64,000 bases of DNA from Ceratotherium simum simum (taxonomy: Eukaryota > Chordata > Mammalia > Perissodactyla > Rhinocerotidae), in contig NW_004454260.1 in NCBI RefSeq assembly GCF_000283155.1, forward strand, positions 4,008,748-4,072,747, given 5' to 3'. Every line of letters begins with the position of its first letter. Positions within the stretch are counted from its first letter, which is position 1. The notes below the pieces were generated by a model. That model searched no databases and had not been told where the DNA came from. It saw nothing but the letters and a program-made list of their open reading frames with translations. Shown here piece after piece: positions 1 to 13,246 of this stretch. The position numbers were made by a program, and so were the translations under genes.

Positions 1-907
<907 letters not shown>

Positions 908-2010
908 ACTCCCGGGACAGACTTGGGGAGAGGTTTTATTTTTTTTCCTTTTGCAATTACTGAACAAGTGGCTGCAACAAGGAAAAGATTTCCATAAAGG
1001 GCAAAAAAAAGAATTAGACTGATAGTAAAAGAGACAAGCGGGGAGAGCCTCCGATTTCTCTCTGCCTATTTGGCTTAATGCAACAGGAGTAAAAATCTGC
1101 CACTTTGCCTGCAGAAGTAGCCCAGATGCCCCATGCAGTGTCTGACAAAGGTAGAAGGACTGTGAGATGATGAGCCTAATGGCCTGGGGGTTTTGACTGT
1201 GTTTACAGCAAAGTGCGATCTGTCGTTTTCTGTGCTCATTGAAATGAGCATTAAGACCAGTCTTGTAAGAAGTTGATTAGAATGAAAGGTGAGCACATTT
1301 CCCCCACATGGATGATGATTGCAGTGGGGCCTAGTGGGTAGGAATGCTGAAGTAAGTATCAGAAGGCAGGCGAGGAGACTGTGACGTTTGAAGATACGCT
1401 CCTCGCCACCCTTGAGTAGATTAAGCAAAAGCAAATGGACTGAAAAAGAAAAGAAACCATAACGACTGTGTTGTTTCCCCCCAAGATTAACCAAAAATAA
1501 TCTGCTCATCTTTTTGGTTGTAGTTGTAACTATCTCCATTTGTTAATTTTATTTAAAAATGCACTTTTTTTTTGGCTTGTGAGTTATATTCTGCTTATTT
1601 AATTACCAATTTGCAAGCCTTACTAAGAGAGCACAAATTAGCCTACATTTTTATATTATTTAAGAAGATACTTTTAGATGCATTATGAGATCTTTCAGTT
1701 CAGAGTATCAGATTGATACCCGGATGCAAGGACGTGCCAGTGCTGTCCTGTCAGCGCTGCCGGCCCCACCTGCAGTCGTATGGAAGGCGTAGCATGGGGC
1801 TGCTGACAGGTCAAGACACAGAGACTGCACCTGAAGAGGAGCAGCTGAACACTGGAGGGAACGAAAATAAGCTTTTTACCTTCACAGAAAAGAAAACTCT
1901 TCAGACTAGAACCGTGATTTATTCACAAGTTAAAAAGACACATTTTCTTCTCGGGAGAACTGGAGAACATTTTCTTACCTGTTTAAATAAACCAAAGTAT
2001 ACTGTGTGAA
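908..2010 (+). other. CSGALNACT1: Probable 3' UTR of CSGALNACT1
   Basis: The sequence after the stop codon is AT-rich, lacks recognisable repeats and contains no plausible coding sequence. A canonical AATAAA lies at 1986-1991 and is followed by a GT-rich stretch, so cleavage about 10-30 bases later is likely. Later AATAAA-like sites near 2264 and 2523 could give longer transcripts. The end is inferred; no transcript evidence is available here. Confidence 0.55.
1986..1991 (+). terminator. Candidate polyadenylation signal AATAAA for CSGALNACT1
   Basis: This is an exact AATAAA hexamer about 1.08 kb after the stop codon, with a GT-rich run (gtatactgtgtg) starting six bases downstream. It is the first canonical hexamer after the CDS on this strand that I can see. 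Confidence 0.5.
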
Positions 2011-2614
2011 CCAAACAATCTCCTTTCAAAGCAGGGTGCTCTTCCTGGCTTCTGGCTTCCATGAGAAGAAATGCAGAAAAAAGTATTTTGTAAGAGATCC
2101 CTCCATCTGCCAGAGCCGAGTAGGATGGAAGATTTTGCTACATGTTCACTCACCCCAGTCTCGGGGGAAAGAACTTAATTATTTTTTAAATTAAGCAGTT
2201 CTACTCAGTCACCAAGATGCTTCTGCAAATTGCATTTGATTACAGTTTCCAACTATTCTCTTAAAAAATAAATACAATTAACATTGAGTGGTTTCTACAT
2301 GCACATGAAAATTTATTAGCCAGCACCAGATGCATGAGCTAATTGTCTGATACCTTGTCTTCTGTTTGCCCAGTCAACTCATTGTTTAAAAGCCTCAAGA
2401 ACATTCAAGCTGTTGGTGTGTAAAAAAAGAAAAAAAATGCATTGTATTGATTTGTAATGGTAGTTCATAAAATTTAATTAATTAAAACACAGGACATGAA
2501 TGGAAGGTGGCGTTGGACAGCTAATAAAATATAATTAATTTGTTGATATGATTTCTTCTTGCAGTAAGAATACCAAATAATTAGTTTTGGGAAAACAATA
2601 TTTTGTGCATAGGC

Positions 2615-2843
2615 CAGGGTTTCTCAACCTTGGCACTATGGACATATTGGGTAAGATCACTGTTTGTGGTGGGGCTGTCCCTGTGCAATGTAGGATGTTT
2701 AGCAGCATCCCTGGCCTCTACCCTCTAGATTCCAAGAGCATCTCCCACCCAGGTTGACAACCAACATGTCTCTAGTCATTGCCAAATGTTCCCTGGGGGG
2801 CAAAACCACCCTTGGTTGAGAACCACTGGTTGAGAACCACTGG
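2615..2843 (-). mobile_element. MER5A-like non-autonomous hAT (Charlie) element
   Basis: The segment has the typical terminal motif (gggtttctcaacc at the left and ggttgagaaccactgg at the right, inverse of each other) and the internal phrase gatgtttagcagcatccctgg known from MER5A, read in reverse. Its last 14 bases, ttgagaaccactgg, are tandemly duplicated (2816-2829 and 2830-2843). It has no coding capacity. Confidence 0.75.
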
Positions 2844-3384
2844 TCGAGAGGGAGGAGAACCATAATGAAAAACCTGGTCATTCCTACATTTTACTTGTCC
2901 TTTTTAATTAGAAGAAATTGAGCAGTGATTTCCAAGGCCCCTTCAACTCTGTTTTTCAGATTTTCACCTACCGTGGTGATACTAGAGAGTCAGGGCACAT
3001 GTCTGCCTGTTTCTCTAGTGGTTCCGATGGCTTTGTGGGTCTGCCCTGCACACTCCTGCCTGTGTTCTCCCAGTGTCAGGCGGATACATTTCCAGCAGGG
3101 CTGGCACCGGGGAGCAAATGTTTTGGCCAGGGAATGAGGCTCCATGTCCAGCAGGTGGTGCAGTCCCAGGCTGCCCTCTGTGGACTACCTGGCCATTTGT
3201 GCTTGTGTAAATTGCATATCGGAGATGTCCAAGACAGTGGCTAGGAATGGGGTTTTAAAAGTTGCTGAGGGTAGCTGAAGAGAAGAGGAAACAGCATAAA
3301 GTAAACTATTTCTCTCTTTTGAAAGCTTAGGTAAAACGGTCTTGTCAAAAGGTAGGAGCCTCTCAGAGCATGCGCAAGGCTGGA

Positions 3385-3716
3385 TGTGTCCCAGCTCAGG
3401 CTGCTGTAAGAACAGACCACCACAGACGGGCTGAGCAGCAGACATGGATTCTCACGGCCTAGAGGCTGGGGAGTCCGAGATGATACAGGCACCGGCAGGC
3501 CCGGTGTCTGGTGAGAACCCCTTCTCGCTCTGCCCTCACGTGGCTGAGAGCAGACTGAGGGCTCGCTCTCCTCTGTTCTTAAAAGGGCACCAATCCTGTC
3601 ATGGGGGCTCCACCCTCATGACCTAATTACCCACCCAAGGCCCCACCTCCAAATACCATCATATTAGGGCTTCAAAATATGCATTTTTGGGGGGCACAAA
3701 CCTTCAGGCCACAGCA
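3385..3716 (-). mobile_element. MLT1-type LTR fragment (ERVL-MaLR), reverse orientation
   Basis: The order of phrases (ggctgctgtaagaacagaccaccacagac, then ggctggggagtccgagat, then ccaccctcatgacctaatta, then ccaaataccatc) matches an MLT1A/B-type LTR read backwards. It is diverged and non-coding; the open frame across it is incidental. The boundaries are approximate. Confidence 0.65.
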
Positions 3717-4554
3717 GGACCTATCCCCATTCCCTGCCCGAGACATACACAGAAGGAGGGTTGAGGAAGGCGCCACTGAAACATTACAAATAGGGGCTTA
3801 GAATTTAACCTCAGACAGCAGAGGAAAGCAGTCCTTAACCTGTGGCTTGAAGGACCCAGTCACATTATGTCTGCTAAAGAAGGAGGCTGCCAGGGAAGCA
3901 CTGAGTCTTGGGCTTGTTTAAGGCCCCTTCCAACCCTCTGCATCGTCCCCATTAGTACTGTGTATGGATGGCCTGGTACTGCCCGTCATCTCCCTGGAGC
4001 TGGGTCTTGACTGTAAGGCTGGGAACTCCTCTGGGCAGCGGTGTACTAACACAGCCTCAGGAGAGCCAACAGTAGCACCTCTTCCCGCTCCCCATTCAGT
4101 AATGCAGGCGGGTGGCTTGGAGTCAACCCTGGTGGCAGTATTTACACCATGGGAATTGGCAGTTGGCCAAGGCTACACACCAGGACTCCCCTCCCATCGC
4201 CCTGCCCCCCCACCCTGGCCAGTTAGCTTTTACCAGCACACCACTGCCTCCCAGCGGCACACCTCTTGTGCCAGTTTTCCCTCCAGTCTTCCACTTTCTA
4301 CCCCTCGTTTGTATTCATAAATCTGGCCAACTTGCTTCTCTCCACATGGCAGTGGTGAGAAAATCAGGCCTAGGAATTTTAACAGGCAAACGGAACTTCA
4401 CACACCCCTGTGTTTAAAATTTTGCCTAAGCCAGGTAGACATAATACATAACCCTGAAAGGTAAGAAAACAGCTACCTAGGACCTAATTTTAATAACTTT
4501 AGTTTCAGGGAGAGTCTTCTGATGTTGTCTATAGCCTTATCTCAGCTTAGCAGG

Positions 4555-4760
4555 TTCAGTTCAGTGTGGTGTTAATATCACGGCTTCCCAGCAAGCACCG
4601 GGTTCAAATTCCAGTTCTTGCACTTGCAGCCGGTATGGTCTTGAGCCAGTCACTCAGCGTCTCTGCACCCAGTCCTCCCTCGGGGAGCGAGTGCAGGCAC
4701 ATCCAGATTGCGTGACTGCCGTGAAGACGGAGTAGGTTGATAGGTGTGAAGGCCTTAGGA
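4555..4760. repeat. MIR-like SINE relic
   Basis: The run from tgtggtgttaatatcacggc through gggttcaaattccag to gagccagtcactcagcgtct is the characteristic MIR order (tRNA-like B box, then the core 'not able to keep up with the sequence' segment). It is strongly diverged. Confidence 0.5.
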
Positions 4761-7700
4761 CACGTCAGGCCCGTGGCGGGCCCTCAGGTCCAGCTGGTAC
4801 TACTCAGTACCAGCTCAGGCACGCCTGTGCCACAGCTGTGTCTGCTGTGCTCCCAGGCCCGGCCAGCCCCTTCTGGGAGTACTCAGAGGGCCATTATGGG
4901 TCACCGTTAGAGGTCATGACCCCTCATGTGTGCACTGTTGTCCTTTATTTCTGCCAGCCTGAAAACAATTTCAATCTGTCTGAAGAAGGGTTACCAGGAG
5001 TGTGAAATATACAGCAATGGATGCTTTCTCCCTTGAATTCCGTGCTCAGTAATTTGGAGGCAGTTGAGAGGCGTTAGAGGTTTCTGAAGTAGGGAGTGTA
5101 GCCAGGCCCCTATGTCGAGTGCCAACCTTCTAAGGCAGGTCATACCGTTGCTTCCATCTTCCAGGTACAGAAAACCAAGGCTCAGGAATGGTAAGGAACT
5201 CACCCAGAGGCCTGGCCAGAAAGTGGCTGGCTCCAGGCTCCTGCGTCATGGTCCCATGGCCAGCTCCAGGGGGTTTGAAGGTTGGGATAGGGGTGGGAGC
5301 TTTGACCTGGGGCGAGTCCAGGGACTGTCCTCTTGTGCCTTGGTTCCCACCATCTCGCTGCTCTCCAGCCCCACCTGAGAGAGCCCTGACATGAAGGAAA
5401 ACTTGTTAACAGCGATCCAGGAACACTGACACGGGCTGGCCCCGCCTCCCTCTGCTGCAGTGTGATGACGGGCAGTTAGGGCGCTCCTGCAGGATCCCCA
5501 GGTGCTAGACTTAAAGACTGCCTTCAGCAGGAGGGGGAGCAGGTGGGAATACTTGCTTTTTGAAAAAGATCCGACATTGTTTCTGAGAATTGCTGGTCAG
5601 AGATAACACCCTTGAGTGGTCCCTTCAGAAGGGCGGGTGTGTTTTACTCCCAACACCCATCAGATAACTGGCAGCTTTGTGTGATCCATATTCTGATTAG
5701 CTTTATATTTGAATTCAAAGCTGTTTCTCCTGGCAGGAAGCAGTGCTTTGCTGTTGCTGCCAAAATCTATGGGGGCAGTGCCAGCTGGTTGGGGGTTTGG
5801 GTGGTGGTTTTTTCCAACACACAGAGACTGTCCTCCCAGTTGGCAGAGGTGCCTTCAGACTGTCTCTGCAATCCTGCTCCTTTGGACACACCCTCTGGAG
5901 AAGTCAGCCCCAGTGCACCTGGGCTGTGTGATGCAGGCGGCAGCCTGGGGAGAGAGGCAGGCACTGCGTGCCCTCAGGGCCCCCTCCGCCCCACAGCCAC
6001 CCAGAGCTTCAGTGTGGGGGCCAGGTGGCCGTCAGCGGCCTCTGCCCAAGACTCACCAAATGTCCTTCAGCCTGGCAGCTGGCTTGCCACAGTGGGACGC
6101 GTGGTGAACCGGACCTACTCTGCCTCAGCCCGAGAGCCCGATGCTTTAGCTGGAAATGAGGCGAGTACAGTACTGCCGGCCACTCCCTCCACCTCAGTCG
6201 TTACTCCCGCGGGCTCTAACCCCTCCGCCAGCCCACGGCCAAACCACCCTCCAGCTCCTGTGTCTGAACTCCAACAGCAAACATCACCGGGCCTGCCAGG
6301 GAGTTAAACCCCATTTGAAAAGGTTAAGGAAAATAAACACAAATTAAAAATAAAAATTAAAAGCAAACAGTAAATCTCAAGTTAAATTTAAAGAAAGGTT
6401 GAAGGAAAAATGCATTTAACTACTTGTTCTTTCTTCCAGTTATTAGCCTCAAACAGAGCTGTGTAACAATCGCGCCCATGGCATGTGGGGCTGTCAGGAT
6501 GGTAGGCGTGGCGAGGTTGAGGAGCCTTTTCTAGAGCTCCGCCACACGACCCGGAGCACCTCCAAAGATGAGGCGCCTGCACTGTTTGGTTGTCGAGGCA
6601 CAGTGTGCTGGAGGGTTACCGCGATCTTGACCCAGTCGGTAGAAGGCTTCGTGAAGGAATGGCCTTTCAATTGAAGGACAGTACAAGCTGATTTAGACTG
6701 AGAGGGTGGTGGGGGCTTGCCCCCTCCCTGGCAATCTGGCTTAGCATCAGCACTGCCTGACCTGTTCAGGAGACAAGGCAGAGTTAATCCCAAAGGGGTC
6801 TGGGTTTGTAATAAGTCTTCTGGTCAAAAAGGGAGGCAAATATGTGGGGATTTGTGATCAGGAAGCCCAGGACAACTGCATCAATGTGTCAGAGGCCAAT
6901 CTGGGGTAAAGACTGGTCACTGCTGACTTAGGGGTCGTCAAAATCAGACAATGGAGAATGCCTTTTCCATGCCCTTTCAAATCCAAACTAAGCGAGCCAT
7001 TTCTCTGCAAGTCAACTGACTAATATACTGTGTGATTCATCATTATATCCCTTACTCTTTAAAAGTTTCCCTTTCCCCCTTAAAAGTCATCCCAGAAACT
7101 CTAGCAAATGGGCCGTTAGGACGCACAGCCCACTGGTTACATCAGCTGGGCTGGCGAAGGAGCAGGGAGCACATGGGTCCTCGCCTTGTTGGACCAGTGA
7201 TTCACCAGGAATAACTGCCCCTTGAGGAGAACCTGATCTCTGCTAGGCACTTCCCATATTTCTTTTCTAAGCCTCAGAACCCAGTGAGTGACTTCATTAA
7301 ATCCTGTTTCCAAGATGAAGAAGGTGAAGCTCAGACAGGCCTAGTATCTTCTTTAAGATGCCACACAGCTGGTTGATGGTGTAGCCAGGATCTAAACCCA
7401 AACCCGCCGGGCTCTTCCTCTACCATATCAAGCTACCTCGTTACAAATCATGTGTTGTTACCACACAATAACAAGAGGACACTTTTATCACTCTCGCCTC
7501 CTGACAGTGTCAATCTGGGGCAGCAGTGAGCAGTCTAAAGAGCCTGTGTGGGCAGACAAGGGAGCAGAGCAAGTACACCAAAACAGATGCCCTGAAATCC
7601 GCACTGGAGGCACAAGAGCAGAACTAACATCGCAGAAATTTAATCTGTGGTGTGGAAGGACGGGGATGAGGAGCATTCCTAAACACAACAGAGAAGGATG

Positions 7701-9433
7701 GTGAGATTAAAACCATGAGGATGAGATTACAAAAATGGAAGGTAAAGAAGAGAAATCGAAATAAGATTTACGGGTACTCCTGAGGAAGGAAAAGGACAAT
7801 GCAAACAATTGTTTAAAGATGTAATTGTAAAAAACTTATGTTCTTAAAAAAAGACCCATGCAATGCATCTGAAATGAAAGCATTTGCCACGTTCTTGACA
7901 AAAATGAAAGCAGAGAGGCCCCAAGGAGACACACCCAAGCACACCCTAGAAATCATCTTTGTGTCTTTGTGCACCAAATGGCAGGAGTCCCAAGGTGTGT
8001 ATGTGTGAGGCCCCAAGGGCCAGGACACGTGTGGACTCGAGTGCATGGAGAAGGCTGCATCTACAGAAAGGGGCCCCTGCAAAAATTGAGGCCATCGATT
8101 TTTCTTTTTTTAAACCTAAAAACAGATGTCATGCCACATTAGCACATGCCATTACTTTACACTAAAAGGATGGTTAATTCCAACGCATTAGCTTGGATAG
8201 GCAATTTTTGGTATAAATGCCCCCGAGATATTGTAAGTGACCTATCCATGCCCCATTTTCACTTTTTCTCCATTCTCTTGATCCTTTTTCTTCTTAACTG
8301 ACCGTGTTTTTCCTCTTCTTGGCATAAGGTTTGAGCCTACTAACACTTCTTGACATTGCTTAGCATCGCTGGCGACACTGAGGGACACAGTAGCTCCCTT
8401 GTGGATCCTACTGCAGCAGGATAGAGCAGGGCACCGGAACCAGGGCCTTCCAGGTGACCTGACAGGGGACTGACCGGCATGTGAGGGTCTGGCAGTAGGG
8501 AGGTGGCAGCCGGAGAGTCAGGCATGACTCCAGGATCCTACTGAGGGAGCAGAGGGAGAGAAGAATGAGCACGGTCGGGGACTGGCATTTGCGCACGGTC
8601 CCCAAGAGGCAGGTGGGTTGGAGTGCCTGGGACTGGGCACCTGGACAGTTCCCAACACGAGGGGAACATCCCAGACCAAGAAAGCTTGGGCAGGCAGGTC
8701 AGGGAGCCGGGCTTGCTGAGGCCACGGGAGGGGATCAGGGCCAGGGTTTGGCCATCCCCGCCTCAGGCCATAGCTAGGGTCAGACACAGGAGACTGGGTC
8801 TAACAGGGCGACGAGGGTAATTCAGGCCTCCTCACCATCTAGCTGTAATCCATTTCTGAATTCCGCCAACCATTCTTCTTCCCCAAGAATTTCAGGTATT
8901 ATCATAGCCATCATATCCTCAAACACTGGACAGTTTATTCCTCTATCAATAATCCTCAGGATAAAATCATAGAGAACTCAAATCTGCTCCCCTTTGTAAG
9001 AGTAGGTTAAATCAGTCGGGTCATTTCCTGTGTTCTAAATCTGCCTCCAGTGGGATGGCACCTAATACAGTTATATGTGGATATGACTGTACTTATTTCC
9101 TCCAAAATAATTTTGGGCAGAGGGTGATAATAAAGAGGGGACTCTCTCATGTATTCATAATTATTAGTATCTATAAGGGTACTTTTCTATTCATTGCAGA
9201 AACTTAAGATTTCAGAGCCAGATGAAAATAACAACAATCACCTACTTAAAACAGCTTTTTTTAATTAGAAGTGAAAACTGAGGATCAGAGAGGGAGAGGG
9301 ACCTGTCCCAGATCACACAGCTAGTGAAGGAAGAGATGGAACAGAGCAGAAGTTTCTGCCTTCCAGCCCTGTGCTGTCTCTGCAATTCTATAATGTTGTG
9401 ACTGTTGAATTACACTTAGAAATGAAAGCTGAG

Positions 9434-9692
9434 GGCCGGCCCCGTGGCGCAAGCGGTTAAGTGCGCGCGCTCCGCTGCGAAGGCCCGGGGTTCGCCGGTT
9501 CGGATCCTGGGCGCCCGCCGACGCACTGCTGGCAAGCCATGCTGTGGCGGCGTCCCATATAAAGTGGAGGAAGATGGGCACGGATGTTAGCCCAGGGCCA
9601 GTCTTCCTCAGCAAAAAAAAGAGGAGGATTGGCAGATGTTAGCACAGGGCTGATCACCCTCACCAAAAAAAAAACAAAAAAAAAAAAGAAAG
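9434..9692 (+). mobile_element. ERE SINE (copy 1)
   Basis: It begins ggccggccccgtggcgcaag, with the tRNA-derived A box (cgcaagcggttaagtgc) and B box (ggttcggatcc), then the ERE body and an A-rich tail. A duplication of gaaagctgag flanks it (9424-9433 and 9693-9702). This family is restricted to perissodactyls and was first described in horse. Confidence 0.9.
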
Positions 9693-10228
9693 GAAAGCTG
9701 AGGCCGTTCTCTTAGACAATAGAAACCACATGGAACATGTCAAGAAACACTTAACGATCTATGTTTAAAAACTTTCTCATTAAAGCACACATACACACCC
9801 ATTCACGCTCACATCTACACGCACACACCCTGCCCTCTTCTCTGGTTACATTTTACACTACCAGAGAGTGTTTTACACAACCAACAACCTCATGAATAAA
9901 CTGCTACAACGTGTTTCCTTTAAAAGAATGCTGACACAGGGAGTTGGGCCTGAAGCACGAGTACATCTACACCTTCCCAGAAGAATCATCTCAGTGGTCA
10001 GAGCCCCCTCCTCGCTGCCCAGAGGGCGCCCCCTTATTGGGTGGCGGCTGGGGCGGGGATGCAGTGGGGCATCAGACTCCTGCCTGAGCAAGCTGCGTCC
10101 CAGAGCTGAACAGAGCCCGTGGGGGTTCCTCTCATCTCTCCTTTTTCCTTCATTATGAGGGGACAGGCTGTACAGCAACAACTGGTAGATGATGCACGTG
10201 AGGTTCCGTAATTACATAAACTTCTGTA

Positions 10229-10648
10229 TTAGTTTCCCAGCGCTGCCATAACAAACGACCGTAAACTCAGTGGCTTAAGACAACAGGAATGTATTCTCTG
10301 CTATTCTGGAGGCCAGAAGTCTGAAATCCGGGAGTCAGCAGGGCGTGTTCCCTTCTGAGGCTCTGTGGAGTCTGCTCCGTACCGCGCTCCCGGCCTCTGG
10401 TGGCCGCCAGCACTCCCACCTCTGCACCTCTCATCCCACGGCCTTTGTCCCTCTACGTGCGTCCGTCTCCAGATCTCTCTCTCCTTACAGGGATGCCAGT
10501 CCGTGGATTTAAGGCCCACTCTATTCCAGTACGACCTCATCCTAATGACATTGGCAAAGACCCTATTCCCAGATAAGGTCACATTCACAGGTACGGGGGT
10601 TAGGACTTCAACATATCATTTTGTGGACACAATTGAACCCATAACAAG
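10229..10648 (-). mobile_element. MLT1-type LTR fragment (ERVL-MaLR), reverse orientation
   Basis: It starts tgtattagtttcccagcgct followed by gccataacaaacgaccgtaaa and gtggcttaagacaac, and ends aggacttcaacatat then caattgaacccataaca, the reverse of an MLT1 LTR over about 420 bases. It is non-coding. Confidence 0.7.
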
Positions 10649-11401
10649 TAGTATCCAAACAGCCTAAGAAACAGCCCCTCAGGTGCGCACACACTTCACC
10701 CTTCTCGGTGCGCTCTTGGGGAGAGCACAGCAGCAGGGCAGTGCCGTCCCGCTTCTCCAGGACGAGGAGACGTGCTCGGAGATGTCTGCTCACTCTCCTA
10801 CAGGCCATAGCACTTTTGTACAAGGCAAGCCTCTCATCCTGCATTTTAAAACTCCTCATTCAATTCACACTTCCATCTCTGTCTTTTTATGTCTCTTACA
10901 TCATGGCTCCAACAGGCTCAGTAAGTGAGGTGTGTTTGGAGAGTCGTCTCAGCCGCCAGCTCCCCAAAGCCCACATGGAATCTCACATACACAGGACTCG
11001 GAGACCGTCTGAGGTGATGCAAAGAGGGAGTGTGGAGGTCATGACACAGTTCACATGAGCTACTGGTTTCTGAAGTACACCTTAATTCCTAAAAGGTTTC
11101 CATTTCTTCTTTGTGCATTTTATCCTATATACACCACTAAGGTTGTAGGCTTCATATCAGGAAGTTGCTGAAACTGGGCATCTTCTCCCTTAACTTGTGG
11201 AGCGCCGAGGACTCGGGTAATTTCTCTTAACATTAAGCTCCAGCGTCTGTGTCTGTGCAGCAGAGCGATTCCTTAGCACTCCATGGATATTCAGCTGACC
11301 AGTACTGGCTCTGCTGCAGGCTGATTCTGCACACTCACATTTCAGCAGTGTTTGTCCCGAGGAAAGCAGCCGGAGGTTGCAGGGTGATGTGACGGGAGCT
11401 G

Positions 11402-11494
11402 TCACTCAAAGAGCTCCAGGTAGTCGGGCGGCTGGTCCTGCTGACCACAGGGGTAGAGAAGGAGCTCTCTCCCCAGGGAAGTTATGGGCTCATC
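11402..11494 (-). CDS. SH2D4A: SH2D4A, last coding exon
   Basis: The exon follows a tgattcacag acceptor on the - strand and reads DEPITSLGRELLLYPCGQQD, ending DYLELFE and TGA at 11404-11402. It completes the C-terminus just after the SH2 domain. The frame joins the preceding exon in phase 0. The DYLELFE end, which contains a tyrosine in an acidic setting, matches the human protein end as I recall it. The coding part is 93 nt including the stop. Confidence 0.92.
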   Translation of the reverse strand, partial: DEPITSLGRELLLYPCGQQDQPPDYLELFE

Positions 11495-11973
11495 CTGTGA
11501 ATCGGAAGGCACAAGTCAGGCTGGGAAGACTGTTGAGACAGTATAAATAATAATGTCCTGCCCTTCCCACCTCCTTGGAGTATGTAACTGCCTGCCTACT
11601 TTGATACACACAAAGCTTTATTGGTTTATGACCATCTTAAAAGAGATTTTTCTCACTCACAAACTGCCATGTTCTCTCTTTCCCTCCCAGGCTCTAGTTC
11701 TAAGTGAAGAGTGTTCTCAGATGTGATCACTGTGTGCACAGATTTTTCAGCATCTTCTATATTCTCTGCCCCAGTGGGGTCCCCCTGAGTATTTGAGGAA
11801 GAACTAGGTTCAACGATATAGTAAATGCAAATAAGAATCCTGATTATCAGGAGGAATTATCAAAGCCTACTCCCCCATTACTTGTCTCGGTCTTTTTTCC
11901 TGTCATTGCCGTTCACTGTCAGAGTGGCTGTAGGACAATGCACAGAGCAAATGCAGTGTGCACATCGGGTCAC
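11495..11973 (-). other. SH2D4A: Last intron of SH2D4A
   Basis: This is a short 479-base intron with a GTGACC donor at its 11973 end and a CAG acceptor at its 11495 end. No repeat family was recognised and nothing coding is seen in it. Confidence 0.8.
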
Positions 11974-12194
11974 CTTATGGTACTCCACCAGCTCCGCCAG
12001 GGAGCCGTGCTGCAGCTGGTCCACGCCCAGGAAGCTGTAGGAGTCCGTGGAGGCGTCTATGAGGAAATGCTTACAGCCGTCCTCACACCGATAGGACAGG
12101 GCGTAGCCCTTGATCCTCTCACTGACTCGGATCAGAAAACTGCCTGGCACACACGGGCTCAGGAGTTCATTTGCTCTCTTCAGTGTGAGAATTC
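11974..12194 (-). CDS. SH2D4A: SH2D4A exon encoding most of the SH2 domain
   Basis: SH2D4A is a cytoplasmic adaptor with one C-terminal SH2 domain, which binds phosphotyrosine peptides; it is reported to interact with estrogen receptor alpha and to restrain proliferation, and relatives act in T cells. This 221-nt exon encodes the bulk of the fold: GILTLKRANELLSPCVPGSF, then the beta-B strand FLIRVS with the invariant phosphotyrosine-binding Arg, then KGYALSY and CKHFLIDAS, and the final helix LAELVEYHK. The WFHG start of the domain comes from the previous exon, joined by a split Gly codon (phase 1). The acceptor is ccctcag and the donor is gtgacc. No frame damage is seen. Confidence 0.95.
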
Positions 12195-12605
12195 CTGAGG
12201 GAAAGAAAAGCAGGTATTTCAGCCAAATCATTTCCAAAACTCTCTTCTGTTAAATATAGCTGTGTGGATCAAGTTCAGTAAAGAATAAGAGCAACTCTAA
12301 GTCCATTTTGGGCTTCTTAGGAATACAGTATAATATCACTCATCTTCTGGTGTTTGATAACTGGGCAAGGGTAGGTTACATAAGCAAATGGACAGTATAA
12401 ACGAGAGCTTAAATGTTTAACCTTCAGAATACATTTCCACTTATACACCCAGTTATAACAACACAGCTGTCAGATGGCTTCTGAGTCTGGAGAAACTTGA
12501 CAGTCATCCCAGGAGTGTTTGATCCGGAAGGGACTCCAAGATGCTCTCCTCAGTTTACTGATGAGGACTCCACGGCCTGGGGAATGATCCCGCTTGGTCT
12601 TGAAT

Positions 12606-12800
12606 GGTGGTTCTCAACCAGTACAACGTCTGGAAATGTCTGAGGGACATTTTGGGTTGTCATGGGCCAGGGGTGCTACTGGCATCTAGCGAGTGGAGAC
12701 CAGGGATGCTGCTAAACATCCTACAGTGCACAGGACAGCCTCATACTACAAAGAGTTCTCCAACCCCAACATGTCCATAGTGCTGAAGCTGAGAATCCTT
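12606..12800 (+). mobile_element. MER5A-like non-autonomous hAT element
   Basis: It begins tggtggttctcaacca, carries the family phrases gtgctactggcatctagcg and gatgctgctaaacatcctac, and ends gctgagaatcc. It is in the opposite orientation to the copy at 2615. Confidence 0.8.
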
Positions 12801-12904
12801 GTCTAGGAGTCAGCAAGTTAGTGACAGAACCAGGATGGACCCAGGTCTACAAAGTGCCCTCTGCTGTAGCCACTCATAAATGATGCTTCATTGGCATTTA
12901 AAGG

Positions 12905-13060
12905 AATAAAAGTATATGTGTACATATGTGTATATATATGTGTATGCTTATATATTTATGTCTTCATGTTTGTCTTCATATATATTCAAAAGAATGAAAC
13001 TTCAGATATATATATGAAATTTTATATATATACATACATATGTATATAGTTAGATGCCTC
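12905..13060. repeat. TA/TG-rich simple repeat region
   Basis: Interrupted runs of (TA)n and (TGTA)n, such as gtatatatatgtgtatgc and tttatatatatacatacat, fill this segment. The repeat is imperfect and probably polymorphic in length. Confidence 0.7.
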
Positions 13061-13174
13061 ATGAGTTCACACTAATTCAGACCAGCCTTTTCTCTAGGTA
13101 GTCCAAACTCATGAGGTTCGACTCATATTCCAGATTTCCCTTCTTATTTCTATTGTAATTCTGCAGATGAGTCA

Positions 13175-13246
13175 ATAATGTTCTAAAACATATACAAACA
13201 CATCTTGGAAATAATGTTCTAAAACATATACAAACACATCTTGGAA
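13175..13246. repeat. Perfect 36-bp tandem duplication
   Basis: Two adjacent identical 36-base units (13175-13210 and 13211-13246) each start ataatgttctaaaacatat and end catcttggaa. No mismatch is seen between the copies, so the event is recent or the locus is unstable. Confidence 0.95.

Larger units (their letters stand above)
2011..11401. other. Region between the convergent genes, including the SH2D4A 3' UTR
   Basis: No coding gene is supported. The region holds a MER5A-like element, two reverse MLT1-type LTR fragments, one ERE SINE and MIR-like segments near 4555-4760, 5110-5240, 7265-7440 and 9225-9400. The 3' UTR of SH2D4A extends downward from 11401. No AATAAA is obvious close to the stop on the - strand; a GATAAA variant at 11118-11123 (read on -) is a weak candidate signal. 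The GC-rich part at 5600-6300 has long open frames without recognisable protein sequence. Confidence 0.6.

Noticed and set aside
1075..1539. 154-residue open frame on the - strand
   Set aside because: It is antisense to the CSGALNACT1 3' UTR and has no recognisable similarity.
5612..6307. 231-residue open frame on the + strand in GC-rich sequence
   Set aside because: No recognisable domain, other frames are equally open in the same GC-rich stretch, and it lies between the two known genes without splice or promoter evidence.
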